Of a stretch of 38,463 nt of DNA, positions 1-10,100 are shown one piece after another (position 1 is the first letter of the stretch; every line of letters starts with the position of its first letter). This stretch comes from an uncultured Chitinophagales bacterium. GTDB lineage: Bacteria; Bacteroidota; Bacteroidia; Chitinophagales; JAHDHT01. The DNA is taken from contig CALHDG010000006.1 in NCBI GenBank assembly GCA_938023075.1, positions 1 to 38,463 on the forward strand. Reading direction: 5' to 3'. The position numbers and the translations under genes were made by a program. The notes under the pieces were generated by a model, which saw only the letters and a program-made list of their open reading frames with translations, searched no databases and had not been told where the DNA came from.

Positions 1-18
1 CCCTTCAAAATTGAAGGG
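1..18. repeat. Short perfect hairpin
   Basis: Arms CCCTTCAA and TTGAAGGG are separated by two bases. It lies at the very edge of the window. It may belong to the 3' end of a gene outside the window or to a repeat element. No T-run follows it, so a terminator role is not shown. Confidence 0.4.
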
Positions 19-56
19 GAAGGCATGCTGCTAACCTAAAACCTTGCTTAAACAAA

Positions 57-91
57 AACAGGTTTCTAAGCGGTGTACTTAGAAACCTGTT
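57..91. terminator. Perfect 14-bp stem-loop, probable transcription terminator
   Basis: AACAGGTTTCTAAG is followed after a 7-base loop by its exact reverse complement CTTAGAAACCTGTT. A T-rich stretch (GGTTTATTTTGG) follows on the plus strand and an A-rich run (AAACAAAAACA) precedes it, so it could end transcription from either side. It lies just beyond the stop of the remnant at 136-348 on the minus strand. Confidence 0.6.
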
Positions 92-135
92 GGTTTATTT
101 TGGTTGAACAAGTTAAAAACTTGCCTTGGTTTTAG

Positions 136-348
136 TCACAATTGGTACAGGCTTTTGTCTTTTTTTGAAGTTTGATAGACTTGTTCATATTTAGGAAATT
201 TAAAACCATATTCGGAATCCCACATAATCGTAACAGTTTCATTATTAAAATGGTTTCCGGTTCTACGATATTTATCAAAATAAGGATTATTTTCAGGCGT
301 ATTTTGATATATATCAACATGGTTGGAAAAACTCGTGGCATGAATGGT
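136..348 (-). pseudogene. C-terminal remnant of an unrecognised protein
   Basis: Reading the minus strand in the frame that ends at a TGA at 136-138 gives 70 residues of clearly protein-like composition. The frame contains HVDIYQNTPENNPYFDKYRR, then GNHFNNETVTIMWDSEYGF, and ends KKDKSLYQL. It has balanced charged, aromatic and polar residues, unlike the Ile/Leu-rich translations of the overlapping frames. The frame is closed upstream by an in-frame TAA at 349-351, and there is no usable start codon before the conserved-looking part. I read it as the tail of a gene whose front has been lost or is frameshifted. I do not recognise the family. A frameshift to an upstream part beyond 348 was not found by eye. 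Confidence 0.4.
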
Positions 349-448
349 TTACTGAATGTTTAATTTAGGCAAGAGTATAGAAAAATATTTCTCATAATTC
401 TTGATTAAATATCACCAAGTATAGTGAATAGGTAAATATCAATACATA

Positions 449-1177
449 TTACAAACTTTCATTTTTAAAAATTTCCGCATCAAAGCGTTTGGCAAAATGC
501 TGCTTAAGCTTTTGCTGTACTTCTTTTAGATCAATAGCCAAACCGGTTTCTTGTTGAAGAGAAGTAACCGCTTTGTCAGCAATGCCACAAGGTATAATTT
601 TTTTAAAATAATCTAAATTGGTTTGAACATTTAAGGCAATGCCATGCATGGTTACCCAACGGCTAGCTCTAATACCCATCGCACAAATTTTACGGGCGGT
701 CTGTTTTTTTGCATCAATCCAAACACCGGTAGCCCCTTCAATCCTGTCACCATGAACATGGTATTCGGCAATCGTTTGGATAACACATGCTTCTAAAAAA
801 CGCAAAAACCGGTGGATGTCGGTGAAGAAATTATCTAAATCTAAAATAGGGTAAACCATTAACTGACCAGGACCGTGGAAAGTGATATCTCCTCCCCTAT
901 TATTTCTAAAAAATTGTATGTTCTGAGCCTGCAAACTATTTTCTTGTACTAACAGGTGTTCAATTTTTCCACTTTTACCTAAGGTATATACGGGATGGTG
1001 TTCACAAAATATTAAGTAGTTATTGGTTGGAGTGGGCGTTTCCTTTTTTCGATTAGCCACTTTTTGGTTGATTACACTTTGGAAAAGTTTGGTTTGTTTA
1101 TCCCAAGCCGTTTTATAATCAATTAAACCCCAATCCAATACTTCGACACGTTTATTTTTCAATTTGCTGCAGATCAA
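449..1177 (-). CDS. lipB: Octanoyl-[acyl-carrier-protein]:protein N-octanoyltransferase (lipoate biosynthesis)
   Basis: Transfers octanoyl from acyl carrier protein to the lipoyl domains of 2-oxoacid dehydrogenases and the glycine cleavage H protein in the cytoplasm, the first step of lipoate synthesis. Family hallmarks are visible: EHHPVYTLGKSG near residue 60, the substrate-pocket motif RGGDITFHGPGQ (94-105), the catalytic lysine in ARKICAMGIR (K163) and the acyl-carrying cysteine in IIPCGIAD (C197), matching the Lys/Cys pair of LipB. Length (242 aa) is normal for the family. The only start that keeps the N-terminus is a TTG at 1177, because a TGA lies one codon upstream and there is no nearby in-frame ATG. 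It sits 24 bases after the stop of the isomerase gene and is probably co-transcribed with it. Confidence 0.93.
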   Translation of the reverse strand: MICSKLKNKRVEVLDWGLIDYKTAWDKQTKLFQSVINQKVANRKKETPTPTNNYLIFCEHHPVYTLGKSGKIEHLLVQENSLQAQNIQFFRNNRGGDITFHGPGQLMVYPILDLDNFFTDIHRFLRFLEACVIQTIAEYHVHGDRIEGATGVWIDAKKQTARKICAMGIRASRWVTMHGIALNVQTNLDYFKKIIPCGIADKAVTSLQQETGLAIDLKEVQQKLKQHFAKRFDAEIFKNESL

Positions 1178-1201
1178 TCAATAATTAATAATCATTAATT
1201 T

Positions 1202-2191
1202 CTAAGTCTTAGATAACTCACCTTTCAAATAATCGATCACATCAACTTCAACCGCATCCACTCCTCTTAATTCGGCAATATAAAACGATACCCAATCTCC
1301 TAAATGGATCATGTGCAACATCTGTTCCATTTTATTTTCCCCAACCGCATCTAACTCAATAATATGAGGTGTGTATTTTTGAGTAATATCTTTGTTGATC
1401 AATTTTCTGGTTTTAATTCGTTCATACACATTTTCAAAATCGAAGAACACCACTGCTAAATCATCTCGTTCCGTTCTCCAACCCACCAATTCATTGTGGT
1501 TCATTTCTGGTATAATATGATGCCAACACAACAGCTTTCCATTTTCATTAATTTGTTGACGCCATCTAACAGCAACGGATTCGTACTGATCGGGCGCATA
1601 CAAAACGGCAATTCTATTATATAAGATATTGGCAATGTTTTTTGCCTGAGTTTTAATGGCTTCACTTTGCTCATCCAATAACTTGATAGCTCCTTCAATT
1701 TCTTGTATAAAGTTATTATTAACAAAACCATGCTTATGTAAAGTGAATAATTGTAAAATGAAACTATAGCCCAAACAGGCTCTGGGCGAAGGCTTACCTG
1801 CTGGGATAGATACTAAATCATAACCTTTAGCAGTTGCTGCAGCTGCTAGTTTACCACCAGAAGTTACACAAGTAATTTTGCAATGATGTTGTTCTACTCT
1901 TTGTAAAGCTTCAATGGTTTCTTCCGTATTACCGCTGTACGAATTGAGCAAGACAAAGGTATCTTCATCTACAAAGCCAGGGATAAAATAATTTTTATTG
2001 ACAATCATTGGTATAGTTAACTGATCGCCCACCAAATCTCTAACCAAATTGGCACCAATACCTGAACCACCGAGACCACAAGCCAAAATATTTTTATATT
2101 GTTTATTGGTTGTATGCACATGCAAGTCGTTGCCAATCTCCAGAGATTCTTTTAATTGCTTTGTAAAATCTCCAATTAATGTATCCATCAT
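1202..2191 (-). CDS. Bifunctional phosphoglucose/phosphomannose isomerase
   Basis: A single-SIS-fold isomerase interconverting glucose-6-phosphate or mannose-6-phosphate with fructose-6-phosphate. The N-terminal sugar-phosphate binding segment shows CGLGGSGIGANLV (residues 38-50) and LLNSYSGNTEET (81-92). Further on are the SPRACLGYSF stretch and the IPEMNHNELVGW segment typical of the bacterial/archaeal PGI/PMI family. The 329-residue length fits this two-domain family and not the larger classical Pgi. Two adjacent ATG codons start the gene; either is possible. It is the first gene of a likely two-gene unit with lipB and is divergent from the YraN-like gene, with starts 43 bases apart. Confidence 0.9.
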   Translation of the reverse strand: MMDTLIGDFTKQLKESLEIGNDLHVHTTNKQYKNILACGLGGSGIGANLVRDLVGDQLTIPMIVNKNYFIPGFVDEDTFVLLNSYSGNTEETIEALQRVEQHHCKITCVTSGGKLAAAATAKGYDLVSIPAGKPSPRACLGYSFILQLFTLHKHGFVNNNFIQEIEGAIKLLDEQSEAIKTQAKNIANILYNRIAVLYAPDQYESVAVRWRQQINENGKLLCWHHIIPEMNHNELVGWRTERDDLAVVFFDFENVYERIKTRKLINKDITQKYTPHIIELDAVGENKMEQMLHMIHLGDWVSFYIAELRGVDAVEVDVIDYLKGELSKT

Positions 2192-2234
2192 AATATAATT
2201 GCTTACTTTGGGGTAAAGATAAGGATTTTAAAAC

Positions 2235-2603
2235 ATGGCAGCGCATCTAAATTTGGGTAAAAAAGGAGAAAGTTTAGCAGTTGACTTTCTACTTAAAGAA
2301 AAGTACCGCATTGTTGCCCGCAATTACAAAGCTGAAAAATATGAATTGGACATTGTTGCCATTAAAGACGGGATGTTAGTTTTTGTAGAAGTAAAAACAA
2401 GATCAACTGACCGGTTTGGTGAACCGGAAGAAAGTGTAGGATACCAAAAAGAACATCACATTGCCGAAGCTGCCGAACATTTTATGGAACATTTTGAAGA
2501 CCATTTTACTGATGTACGGTATGATATTATTTCCATTATTTTAAATGATACAAATACAAAAATCAAACATATTGAAGATGCTTTTTTTCCGAAGGGTTTT
2601 TGA
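2235..2603 (+). CDS. YraN/UPF0102-family protein, predicted endonuclease fold
   Basis: A 122-residue protein with the UPF0102 pattern: LGKKGESLAVDFL near residues 7-19, NYKAEKYELDIVA (30-42) and LVFVEVKTRS (49-57). The E/D...D...ExK arrangement (D39, E52, K54) is that of the restriction-endonuclease-like fold. The family is widespread in bacteria and has no settled function; a role in DNA processing is inferred from the fold only. It faces the aminotransferase gene tail to tail, with a palindromic repeat filling the gap. Confidence 0.88.
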   Translation: MAAHLNLGKKGESLAVDFLLKEKYRIVARNYKAEKYELDIVAIKDGMLVFVEVKTRSTDRFGEPEESVGYQKEHHIAEAAEHFMEHFEDHFTDVRYDIISIILNDTNTKIKHIEDAFFPKGF

Positions 2604-2610
2604 ACCGGTA

Positions 2611-2697
2611 GAGGTCGCAATTTTTGCGACCTGCAATTTTTGCGACCTGATTTTTTAAAATTGTAAACAATTTTAAGATCGCAAAAATTGCGACCTC
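2611..2697. repeat. Compound inverted repeat filling a convergent gene gap (likely bidirectional terminator)
   Basis: The whole gap between two converging stop codons is palindromic. A 22-base block (2611-2632) containing GGTCGCAATTTTTGCGACC reappears inverted at 2676-2697 with one mismatch. A third, partial copy (GCAATTTTTGCGACCTG) lies at 2633-2649. A smaller palindrome AAAATTGTAAACAATTTT (2657-2674) sits in the middle. Each outer block is itself self-complementary. Function as a terminator for both genes is inferred; the sequence also looks like a dispersed Bacteroidota hairpin repeat. Confidence 0.7.
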
Positions 2698-3807
2698 CTA
2701 CGTAAAAAATGCCTTGATCGATTCAACAACAAACTCAATTTCATCATCCCTCAATTCTGCATAAATAGGCAGAGATAACACACACTTTGAAGCGTTTTGA
2801 GCAATCGGAAAATCATCAGCTTGATGTTGTAAATGTTCATAAGCTTTTAGCTGATGTAAAGCAATTGGGTAATGAATGCCTGTTGCAATTCCTTTATTTT
2901 TAAGATGATCTTTTAAGGCATTCCGCTTGCTTTCGGCTACTTGTATAACATATAAGTGATAGGCAGATTGATCTTCGGGTTCATCTTTAGGTAATTGGAT
3001 ATGGGGATTATCTTGAAGCAATTCACTATACAAACGGGCAATGTGTTGTCTCCGTTCAACCCAATCATCTAAATAATTTAGTTTAATGTTTAAAATAGTG
3101 GCTTGTAAAGCATCCATCCGGCTGTTTCTACCAATTATTTCATGGTTGTACTTGGCAATTCTGCCGTGATTGGCTATTCTTTTGGCTTGGTTATATAATG
3201 CTTCGTTATTAGTGACAATTGCACCGGCATCGCCATAAGCGCCCAAGTTTTTGCCGGGATAAAAACTGTAAGTAGCGGCATCGCCATAATGTCCTGACAT
3301 TTTACCACCATATCTTGCACCGTGTGCTTGAGAGGCATCTTCAATAAGCAATAATTGATGCTGCTTTGCCAATTGTTGAATGGCTTGCATTGGGGCAATT
3401 CTTCCATACAAATGAACCGGCATAATGGCTTTGGTTTTTTGATTAATCAGCGGTTCAATTAAAGCCACATCAATATTATAAGAACGTGGATCAACATCAC
3501 AAAAAACAACTGTTGCCCCACAATTGGAAACGGCTTCGGCAGAAGCAACGAAACTATTGGCTGGTACAATTACTTCATCTCCGGCACCAATACCCAAAGC
3601 TGTCATAGCAATTTCAAGGGCATCTGTTCCGTTTGCTACTGGAATACAATAGGTACACTCGGCATATTGAGCAAAGGCATCTTCAAATTGTTTTAGTGCT
3701 GTACCGCCAATAAAAGCGGTATTTTGTAGGCTATCAAAAATAGCCTCATCTATTTCTTTTTTAATGGATAGATATTGACGTTTTAAATCTACAAATTCAA
3801 TGTTCAT
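2698..3807 (-). CDS. DegT/DnrJ/EryC1/StrS-family PLP-dependent sugar aminotransferase
   Basis: This 369-residue protein belongs to the family that makes amino sugars for lipopolysaccharide, O-antigen or glycosylation by transaminating keto-sugar nucleotides. Visible hallmarks: N-terminal EFVDLKRQY, PVANGTDALEIAM (56-68), EVIVPANSFVASAEAV (78-93), the PLP-ring stacking region IEDASQAHGARYGGK (155-169, D157), and the Schiff-base lysine in SFYPGKNLGAYGDAG (K186). A C-terminal LSLPIYAELRDDEIEFV segment is typical. The ATG at 3807 gives the canonical N-terminus. No sugar-biosynthesis partners are adjacent, so the precise substrate cannot be named. It lies downstream of the helicase gene on the same strand with a 50-base gap. 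Confidence 0.9.
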   Translation of the reverse strand: MNIEFVDLKRQYLSIKKEIDEAIFDSLQNTAFIGGTALKQFEDAFAQYAECTYCIPVANGTDALEIAMTALGIGAGDEVIVPANSFVASAEAVSNCGATVVFCDVDPRSYNIDVALIEPLINQKTKAIMPVHLYGRIAPMQAIQQLAKQHQLLLIEDASQAHGARYGGKMSGHYGDAATYSFYPGKNLGAYGDAGAIVTNNEALYNQAKRIANHGRIAKYNHEIIGRNSRMDALQATILNIKLNYLDDWVERRQHIARLYSELLQDNPHIQLPKDEPEDQSAYHLYVIQVAESKRNALKDHLKNKGIATGIHYPIALHQLKAYEHLQHQADDFPIAQNASKCVLSLPIYAELRDDEIEFVVESIKAFFT

Positions 3808-3857
3808 AATTCGACTTTGAAAGAGCTATTTTTATATATGAATTTTTATTAAAAAGT

Positions 3858-6800
3858 TTAAATTGTAGAACCCTTTGATAATACAATATCTTCAGAAACA
3901 CCATTCAACTCAATATCATCTTCTTCCGTAGCTTCCGGTAGTTTGTCATAATTGTTTTCAACAAAACTGCACCATCTGCAATAAGGGTCGCGGCATTCTC
4001 CGTCAAATTGATGCGCTTGTATGCCATTCCATGCTTCCTCAATTTGTTCTCTTACTAAGCTAAGATCATCTTCAACAATAGGCACCAACTTCTTTTGAAA
4101 AATATCTTTTTCTGCATCTTTTTCTAAAAAATCGAATTCGGTGGAGACCACATTCCATTTTGTGGAGGCATCGGCATCTACTAAAATTTTATAAAAAACA
4201 CCTTGCCGCCAATAGTCACCGCCATACTGCTCGGCAAAAGTTGGGTTTTCTTGATCTTTCCACTTTTCCGGAGGCTTGGGTTTACTAAATTTTTCGGCTT
4301 TGTATTTTCCGGTTTTATAATCTACTACATTGGCATCATTTCCGTTAAATTCAATTTTATCTAAGATGCCTTTTATAGGAATATCTTGAACAATTACGTG
4401 TTGAACTACATGTTCTAAAGAAACAATTTGATGCCATTCGTTTATATAACGGTCATAATATTGAGGTAATAAATGATGTCCGTATTCTTTTATCTGATCA
4501 AATTTTTCATCGGTAAAAGAATCGCTGTTAAAGCGCATATATTTATCAAAATAATTCAACAATTCTGCCTTGCTTGGAAAGCTATCGTGCTCACGCATCT
4601 TTTGAAAATATTCTTCTAAAGTTTGATGCATCACATTACCAAAAGCCATATTATGATTACTGGCAGCGGGTACACGTAAAATGTGATTGAAATAAAAATT
4701 TCGTGGACACTTTAAATAACTACTCAAATGGGTTACACTTAATTGATATTTTTGCAACACCCGGTCAATCAATTGCTTTTCAATTTTAACGATATCCTTT
4801 GCTGGTTTTTCTTGCAATAAGTTCAATTGAAAATCGGTAATTTCGTTAGCCGATAAATCTATACATTGCTCAGTAACGGCATCACATGTCAACACCTCTG
4901 TCACAAATTGACTGCGGGCTAATTCTTTGTCTTTATGATTATATTTAGGCAATGATAAATAGAGGTGTTCTTTGGCACGAGTGATCGCTACATAAAACAA
5001 GCGGCGTTTTTCTTCGGTATCCGAACTTTGGTCGCCGCCCACTAAATTGCCCGGTAATTTAAATCGCATGGAACTACTGCGCTGTTTCTCCCATGCCTCT
5101 TGCGTGCATTGTATCAGATAAACCTGTTCAAATTCTAAACCTTTTGACCCGTGTGCAGTGGTCAACATCACCCCATCCGGATCGCCGGTTAGTTTAAAAA
5201 CCGGCAGACTAATTTCATTGCTTTTCATATCGTTAATGCTTGCCATTAAGCCAGCAATATTCAATCCAACCGCTCTTGAATTTTCTTCTTTTACAAAATC
5301 ATAAAACGTACGCAACTCTTCCATTAAGCTAATTTTTTCTGGTGATTGCATCACATAGTTCAACAGTCCACTTTCTGCAATTACCTTTTCAATTAAAACC
5401 GGTACGGTTACACTTTTGCTATCGGGTATCCATTTTTCAATAAAGGTACTTAGCTTTCTTACTTTGGCTAATTGTTCGGTTTTTCCAACATTAAAAATAT
5501 CCGGTTGTTGATCTAAACCGTGGGTAGAAACAATTTCCCGCCAAAAACCTTTGCGCTTATGTCGCATTTTGTAAGCAATGGAAGCGGTAGTTAAGGAATG
5601 AATTCCAAACCACGGATAATGCATCATTTCAAACAACAAATCTTCGCGACTATGAGGTCGTGTGCCTTCTTCATTAACATAAATTAGAATATTTAAAAGA
5701 TTATTAATAAACACAGACTCCAACACATTATACCGCAACTTTACCTGATAGGGAATTTCTTTTACATCAAAATACTGCATAATATCTTCAGCGTATTTGT
5801 GTTTGCTGTAGATGATGGCAACTTCATGTAAAGGCTTTTTTTGGTTCAATAGATCTTCTATTTCGGTAGCAATATGGTACGATTGCTGTGCTTGATTTTG
5901 ATAGATTCTAACCTGCGGAGCCAATTCACTTTTTCTTAAAGCGGCATTTAAATTTTTAGTAAGATGCGCTAGTTCATTCACCAAGCGTTCGTTATTAAAG
6001 CTAATTAAATGATGAGCCGCATCTAACACTTGTTGGGTAGAGCGGTAATTTTCTAACAGTTCAATTACCTTTAAATGTTGGCTATACTTTTGGCTAAACT
6101 CGGTAATATTCGCCACGTTCGCTCCCTGAAAACGATAGATGGATTGGTCATCATCGCCCACCACAAACACATTGGGTTCATCCCAATAACTGATTAAATG
6201 ATAGAGTAATTGATTCTGCGTTCCATTCGTATCTTGATATTCATCTACTAAAATATAATGATATTGTTCCTGATAATCGCGTAGTAAATCCTGGTGTTCT
6301 TCATCTTCAAATTTATCCAATACCCATCTGATCATATCATTGTAATCATAGCGTCCAATCTCTTTCATCATATTTTGATAAGTTGGATATTCAGCCACTG
6401 CCGATTTCAACAAACGCATCGGTTTTAATACTTCTTTTTCGTACTGACCTTCTTTTAAATCACCCTTCTTTTTGTCTTTATATTTACGTTGGTAGATGTA
6501 TTTATCGTTCAATTTTTCATCTTCAATCCATTGGTTAATCTTCTTGATTAGCCAATCGGGTTGCCACATTTCTTTTTTCATGGTATCAAACAAGCCCTTC
6601 AATTTTCTTCGATCATACACATTATCACCTTTCCACTTTTTTAAAGGATGCCCTGCTGGAAAAGCCATAATCAGTTTCTCTAACAATTTCATTTCCTCCA
6701 AATCAGAAATCGGTTCTAAAGCACCTTTGGCAAATAGATAAGGATGTTCTTGTATGATATTATTACTAAAAGCATGAAACGTATTGATGTTAATTTTATA

Positions 6801-7061
6801 AGCCTCCGGACCAATAAACTCAATTAAGCGTTTGCGCATGGCGATAGTTCCGGCATCCGTAAAAGTTAATGCCAAAATGTTTTCTGGTCCGGTATCGGTT
6901 TGTTGCAAAATAGTGCCAATACGAGCAGCGAGTATTTGTGTTTTGCCGGTACCCGGTCCGGCAACTACCAAAACCGGACCTTCTAAATGCCGGACTGCTT
7001 CTTGTTGCTGTGCATTCAGCTTGTTAATCGCTTCGTTAAAAGATTGGTTAAAATTGACCAA
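3858..7061 (-). CDS. UvrD/Rep-type superfamily 1 helicase fused to a C-terminal PD-(D/E)XK nuclease with cysteine cluster
   Basis: The 1,067-residue protein opens with the Q-motif-like LNAQQQEAVRH and Walker A GPGTGKT (residues 35-41). It has motif II LVDEYQDTNGTQ near 270 and later SF1 motifs such as VVGDDDQSIYRFQGA, TAHGSKGLEFEQVY and RRLFYVAITRAKEHLYLS. The last 300 residues form a RecB/AddB-like nuclease: HLSSYLKCPRNFYF (Cys near 785), DKIEFN, VVDYKTGKY near 912, and a terminal ECRDPYCRWCSF (Cys x4 Cys x2 Cys near 1022-1030). One upstream and three C-terminal cysteines match the AddB/Cas4 iron-sulphur arrangement. It probably unwinds and resects DNA in repair. The N-terminus requires a TTG start at 7061; no in-frame ATG precedes the conserved region before a stop. 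Confidence 0.9.
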   Translation of the reverse strand: MVNFNQSFNEAINKLNAQQQEAVRHLEGPVLVVAGPGTGKTQILAARIGTILQQTDTGPENILALTFTDAGTIAMRKRLIEFIGPEAYKININTFHAFSNNIIQEHPYLFAKGALEPISDLEEMKLLEKLIMAFPAGHPLKKWKGDNVYDRRKLKGLFDTMKKEMWQPDWLIKKINQWIEDEKLNDKYIYQRKYKDKKKGDLKEGQYEKEVLKPMRLLKSAVAEYPTYQNMMKEIGRYDYNDMIRWVLDKFEDEEHQDLLRDYQEQYHYILVDEYQDTNGTQNQLLYHLISYWDEPNVFVVGDDDQSIYRFQGANVANITEFSQKYSQHLKVIELLENYRSTQQVLDAAHHLISFNNERLVNELAHLTKNLNAALRKSELAPQVRIYQNQAQQSYHIATEIEDLLNQKKPLHEVAIIYSKHKYAEDIMQYFDVKEIPYQVKLRYNVLESVFINNLLNILIYVNEEGTRPHSREDLLFEMMHYPWFGIHSLTTASIAYKMRHKRKGFWREIVSTHGLDQQPDIFNVGKTEQLAKVRKLSTFIEKWIPDSKSVTVPVLIEKVIAESGLLNYVMQSPEKISLMEELRTFYDFVKEENSRAVGLNIAGLMASINDMKSNEISLPVFKLTGDPDGVMLTTAHGSKGLEFEQVYLIQCTQEAWEKQRSSSMRFKLPGNLVGGDQSSDTEEKRRLFYVAITRAKEHLYLSLPKYNHKDKELARSQFVTEVLTCDAVTEQCIDLSANEITDFQLNLLQEKPAKDIVKIEKQLIDRVLQKYQLSVTHLSSYLKCPRNFYFNHILRVPAASNHNMAFGNVMHQTLEEYFQKMREHDSFPSKAELLNYFDKYMRFNSDSFTDEKFDQIKEYGHHLLPQYYDRYINEWHQIVSLEHVVQHVIVQDIPIKGILDKIEFNGNDANVVDYKTGKYKAEKFSKPKPPEKWKDQENPTFAEQYGGDYWRQGVFYKILVDADASTKWNVVSTEFDFLEKDAEKDIFQKKLVPIVEDDLSLVREQIEEAWNGIQAHQFDGECRDPYCRWCSFVENNYDKLPEATEEDDIELNGVSEDIVLSKGSTI

Positions 7062-7169
7062 AGTAAATTTATTTTGATTTGATAATCGAGTAATTTAATG
7101 GGATGCTTTTGTTTTTGCAAATGGAGTTATGCACAAAGTCATGTTTCGTATTATTCATTTAATATTTAG

Positions 7170-10100
7170 ATGCTTGTACAATACTTAACAATTGGATTAA
7201 CTCTAAAATTTGACTATTTTGCATTTATGATTCTAATGAAATATATAGCTCCATTTCTAACATTTTATGGTCAACTATTTATCTTATCCCTACTGATTTC
7301 TATAAACGCATCAGCACAAAACCATGATACCATACAAACAGCGCACAAAAGTAACGATTCCCTTATTCAATACGTCAATCCTTTTATTGGCACAGGCGGG
7401 CATGGACATACATACCCCGGCGCAACTATGCCTTTTGGTATGATGCAGTTAAGCCCAGATACCCGTTTAGAAGGTTGGGATGGCTGTTCGGGCTATCATT
7501 ACAGCGACAATTATATCTATGGTTTTTCACATACGCATTTGAGTGGTACCGGTGTTTCTGATTATGGTGATATTTTATTAATGCCAACCAACAAAGTAAT
7601 CTTTAACAATGGTGCGAATGGGGAAAAAGGATACCGGGCTCATTTTTCGCACAAAAATGAAATCGCTTCTCCTGGTTATTATGAAGTATTATTGGATTCA
7701 ACCAACATACAGGTTGCACTAACAGTAACTCAAAGGGCAGGCATTCATCAGTATACTTTTCCTAAAGGCGAAAAACAAATCGTCATATTAGATTTAGAAC
7801 ATCGGGATGCAGTTTTAGATCATCAAATTAATTTGTTATCGGATTCTACTGTAAATGGTTACAGGCACTCGAAGGCATGGGCTGAAAAGCAACTGTTGTA
7901 TTATCATATTGAATTTTCAAAACCTTTTATACAAAAAGAACAAACGGACAATGGACAAAAAATGGCTTTTGAATTTGACGCAACCAATAGCGAATCTTTG
8001 TTTATCAGAATTGGTATTTCGGCAGTAGATAAAGAAGGAGCAAAATTGAATTTAACAAATGAGATCGGCAACCAATCTTTTGCTGACATTAAACAACAAG
8101 CGGAAACTGCTTGGGAAAATCAAATGCAAAAAATTGTAATTGAAACCAATAACTACGATTATAAAGTGAACTTTTACACCGCGCTATATCATACCATGTT
8201 AGCACCCAATATTTATCAGGATGTAGATGGTCGATACCGGGGGATGGATTTGAATATTCATCAAACTAATGAGTTTGATTACTATACCGTTTTTTCATTA
8301 TGGGATACGTATCGCGCAGCACATCCCTTATATACTATTATTGAACAGGATCGAACCAACGATTTCATCAATACCTTTATCGCTAAATATGAGGAAGGCG
8401 GCATTATGCCTATTTGGGATTTGTCTGCTTGCTATACCCATTGTATGATTGGTTATCACGCCGTGCCCGTTATTGCCGATGCCTATTTAAAAGGGATTCA
8501 AGATTATGATGCCTTAAAAGCTTTTGAAGCGATGAAACATAGTGCCAATCAAGATAAATTGGGTTTGAAATCGTATAAAACAATGGGTTATATTCCAGTA
8601 GAACAAGAGGGTGAATCGGTTTCAAAAACTTTAGAATATGCTTATGATGATTGGACAATAGCACAAATGGCAAAGGCTTTGAATAAAGCAGCGGAGGTAA
8701 AAATTTTTACCCAACGGGCTCAATATTATAAAAATGTGTTCGATCCGTCAAGCAATTTTATGCGTGGAAGAATTCGCAATACCTGGTTTCAACCTTTTGA
8801 TCCTTTTGAAGTGAATTTTAATTATACTGAAGCCAACGCATGGCAATATAGTTTTTATGTTCCGCAAGATGTTAGTGGATTTATTGATTTGTTAGGCGGT
8901 AAAAACATTTTAGAAAAGCAGTTAGATGATCTGTTTAATGCCAGCAGTCAAACTACCGGTGCCAATCAGGTTGATGTAACCGGACTGATTGGTCAATATG
9001 CACACGGCAACGAACCCAGTCACCATATTGCCTACTTATATAACTTCATCAACATACCACATAAAACCCAGGAAAAAGTGCACGAAATTTTGACTACCAT
9101 GTATAGCAATGCACCAGACGGTATTTCGGGGAATGAAGATTGCGGACAAATGAGTGCATGGTATGTGTTGAGCAGTTTGGGTTTTTATCCGGTTACACCA
9201 GGCTACAACACTTATATTATCGGTAAGCCACTTTTTGATAAAGCGACTATTCATTTAGAAAACGGTAAACAGTTTGTAATTGAAGCCTATCAATTGAATG
9301 AAGAAAATATTTATATCGAATCTGCCAAATTGAATGATCAGGCTTATCCTTTTTCTTACTTAAAACATGAAGACATTATGAAAGGAGGACAACTCACTTT
9401 TACTATGACGGATACGCCTTCTGATTGGGGAACTCAAGATGCACATATCCCATCTACCGAAATTACAAAACATTTGATTGTACCTGCCCCTTACATTGCA
9501 AAAGGCGATATAGCCTTTAAGGAAAAAACCACTTTAGTTTTAGAAAATACCTTAGCTGAAGCTGATATTTATTATTCCTTAGGTGATGGAGATTTCAAAA
9601 AATATGACCATCCGTTTTCAATTACCGAACCTGTGACTTTGCAAACTTATGCGCAATTGGGTGATGAAAAAAGTCCGGTTATTTCAACTGATTTTCATCT
9701 GATCAATACCAATTTAAGTATTCAATTAGAAAGTGACTATGCCAATCGCTACAATGGTGGTGGCGATGAAGCTTTAATTAATGGAATGCGAGGAACATTA
9801 GATTATCGATCGGGAACATGGCAAGGTTATTATGATACCGATTTAATAGCGACCGTTGATTTGGGCAAACGGCAAAAAATAAAACAGGTTTCTATTGGTT
9901 TTTTACAAGATCAGCGCAGTTGGATTTTTTATCCTAATCAAGTAGAATTTTGGACTTCTAAAGATGGTGTGCAATGGCAAGCACTTGAAGAAAGCACCTA
10001 TACTTATCTTCCAGAAGCTGATGATGAACCTCAAATTTTACAAGTTCAAGCCAATCAATTCTCTAAAAAAATAAGATACCTAAAAATTAAAGCCAAAACA

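Noticed and set aside
172-363. A plus-strand 63-codon frame and an overlapping minus-strand 69-codon frame
   Set aside because: Both are Ile/Phe-rich translations of AT-rich DNA; the third frame (136-348, minus) has far better protein composition.
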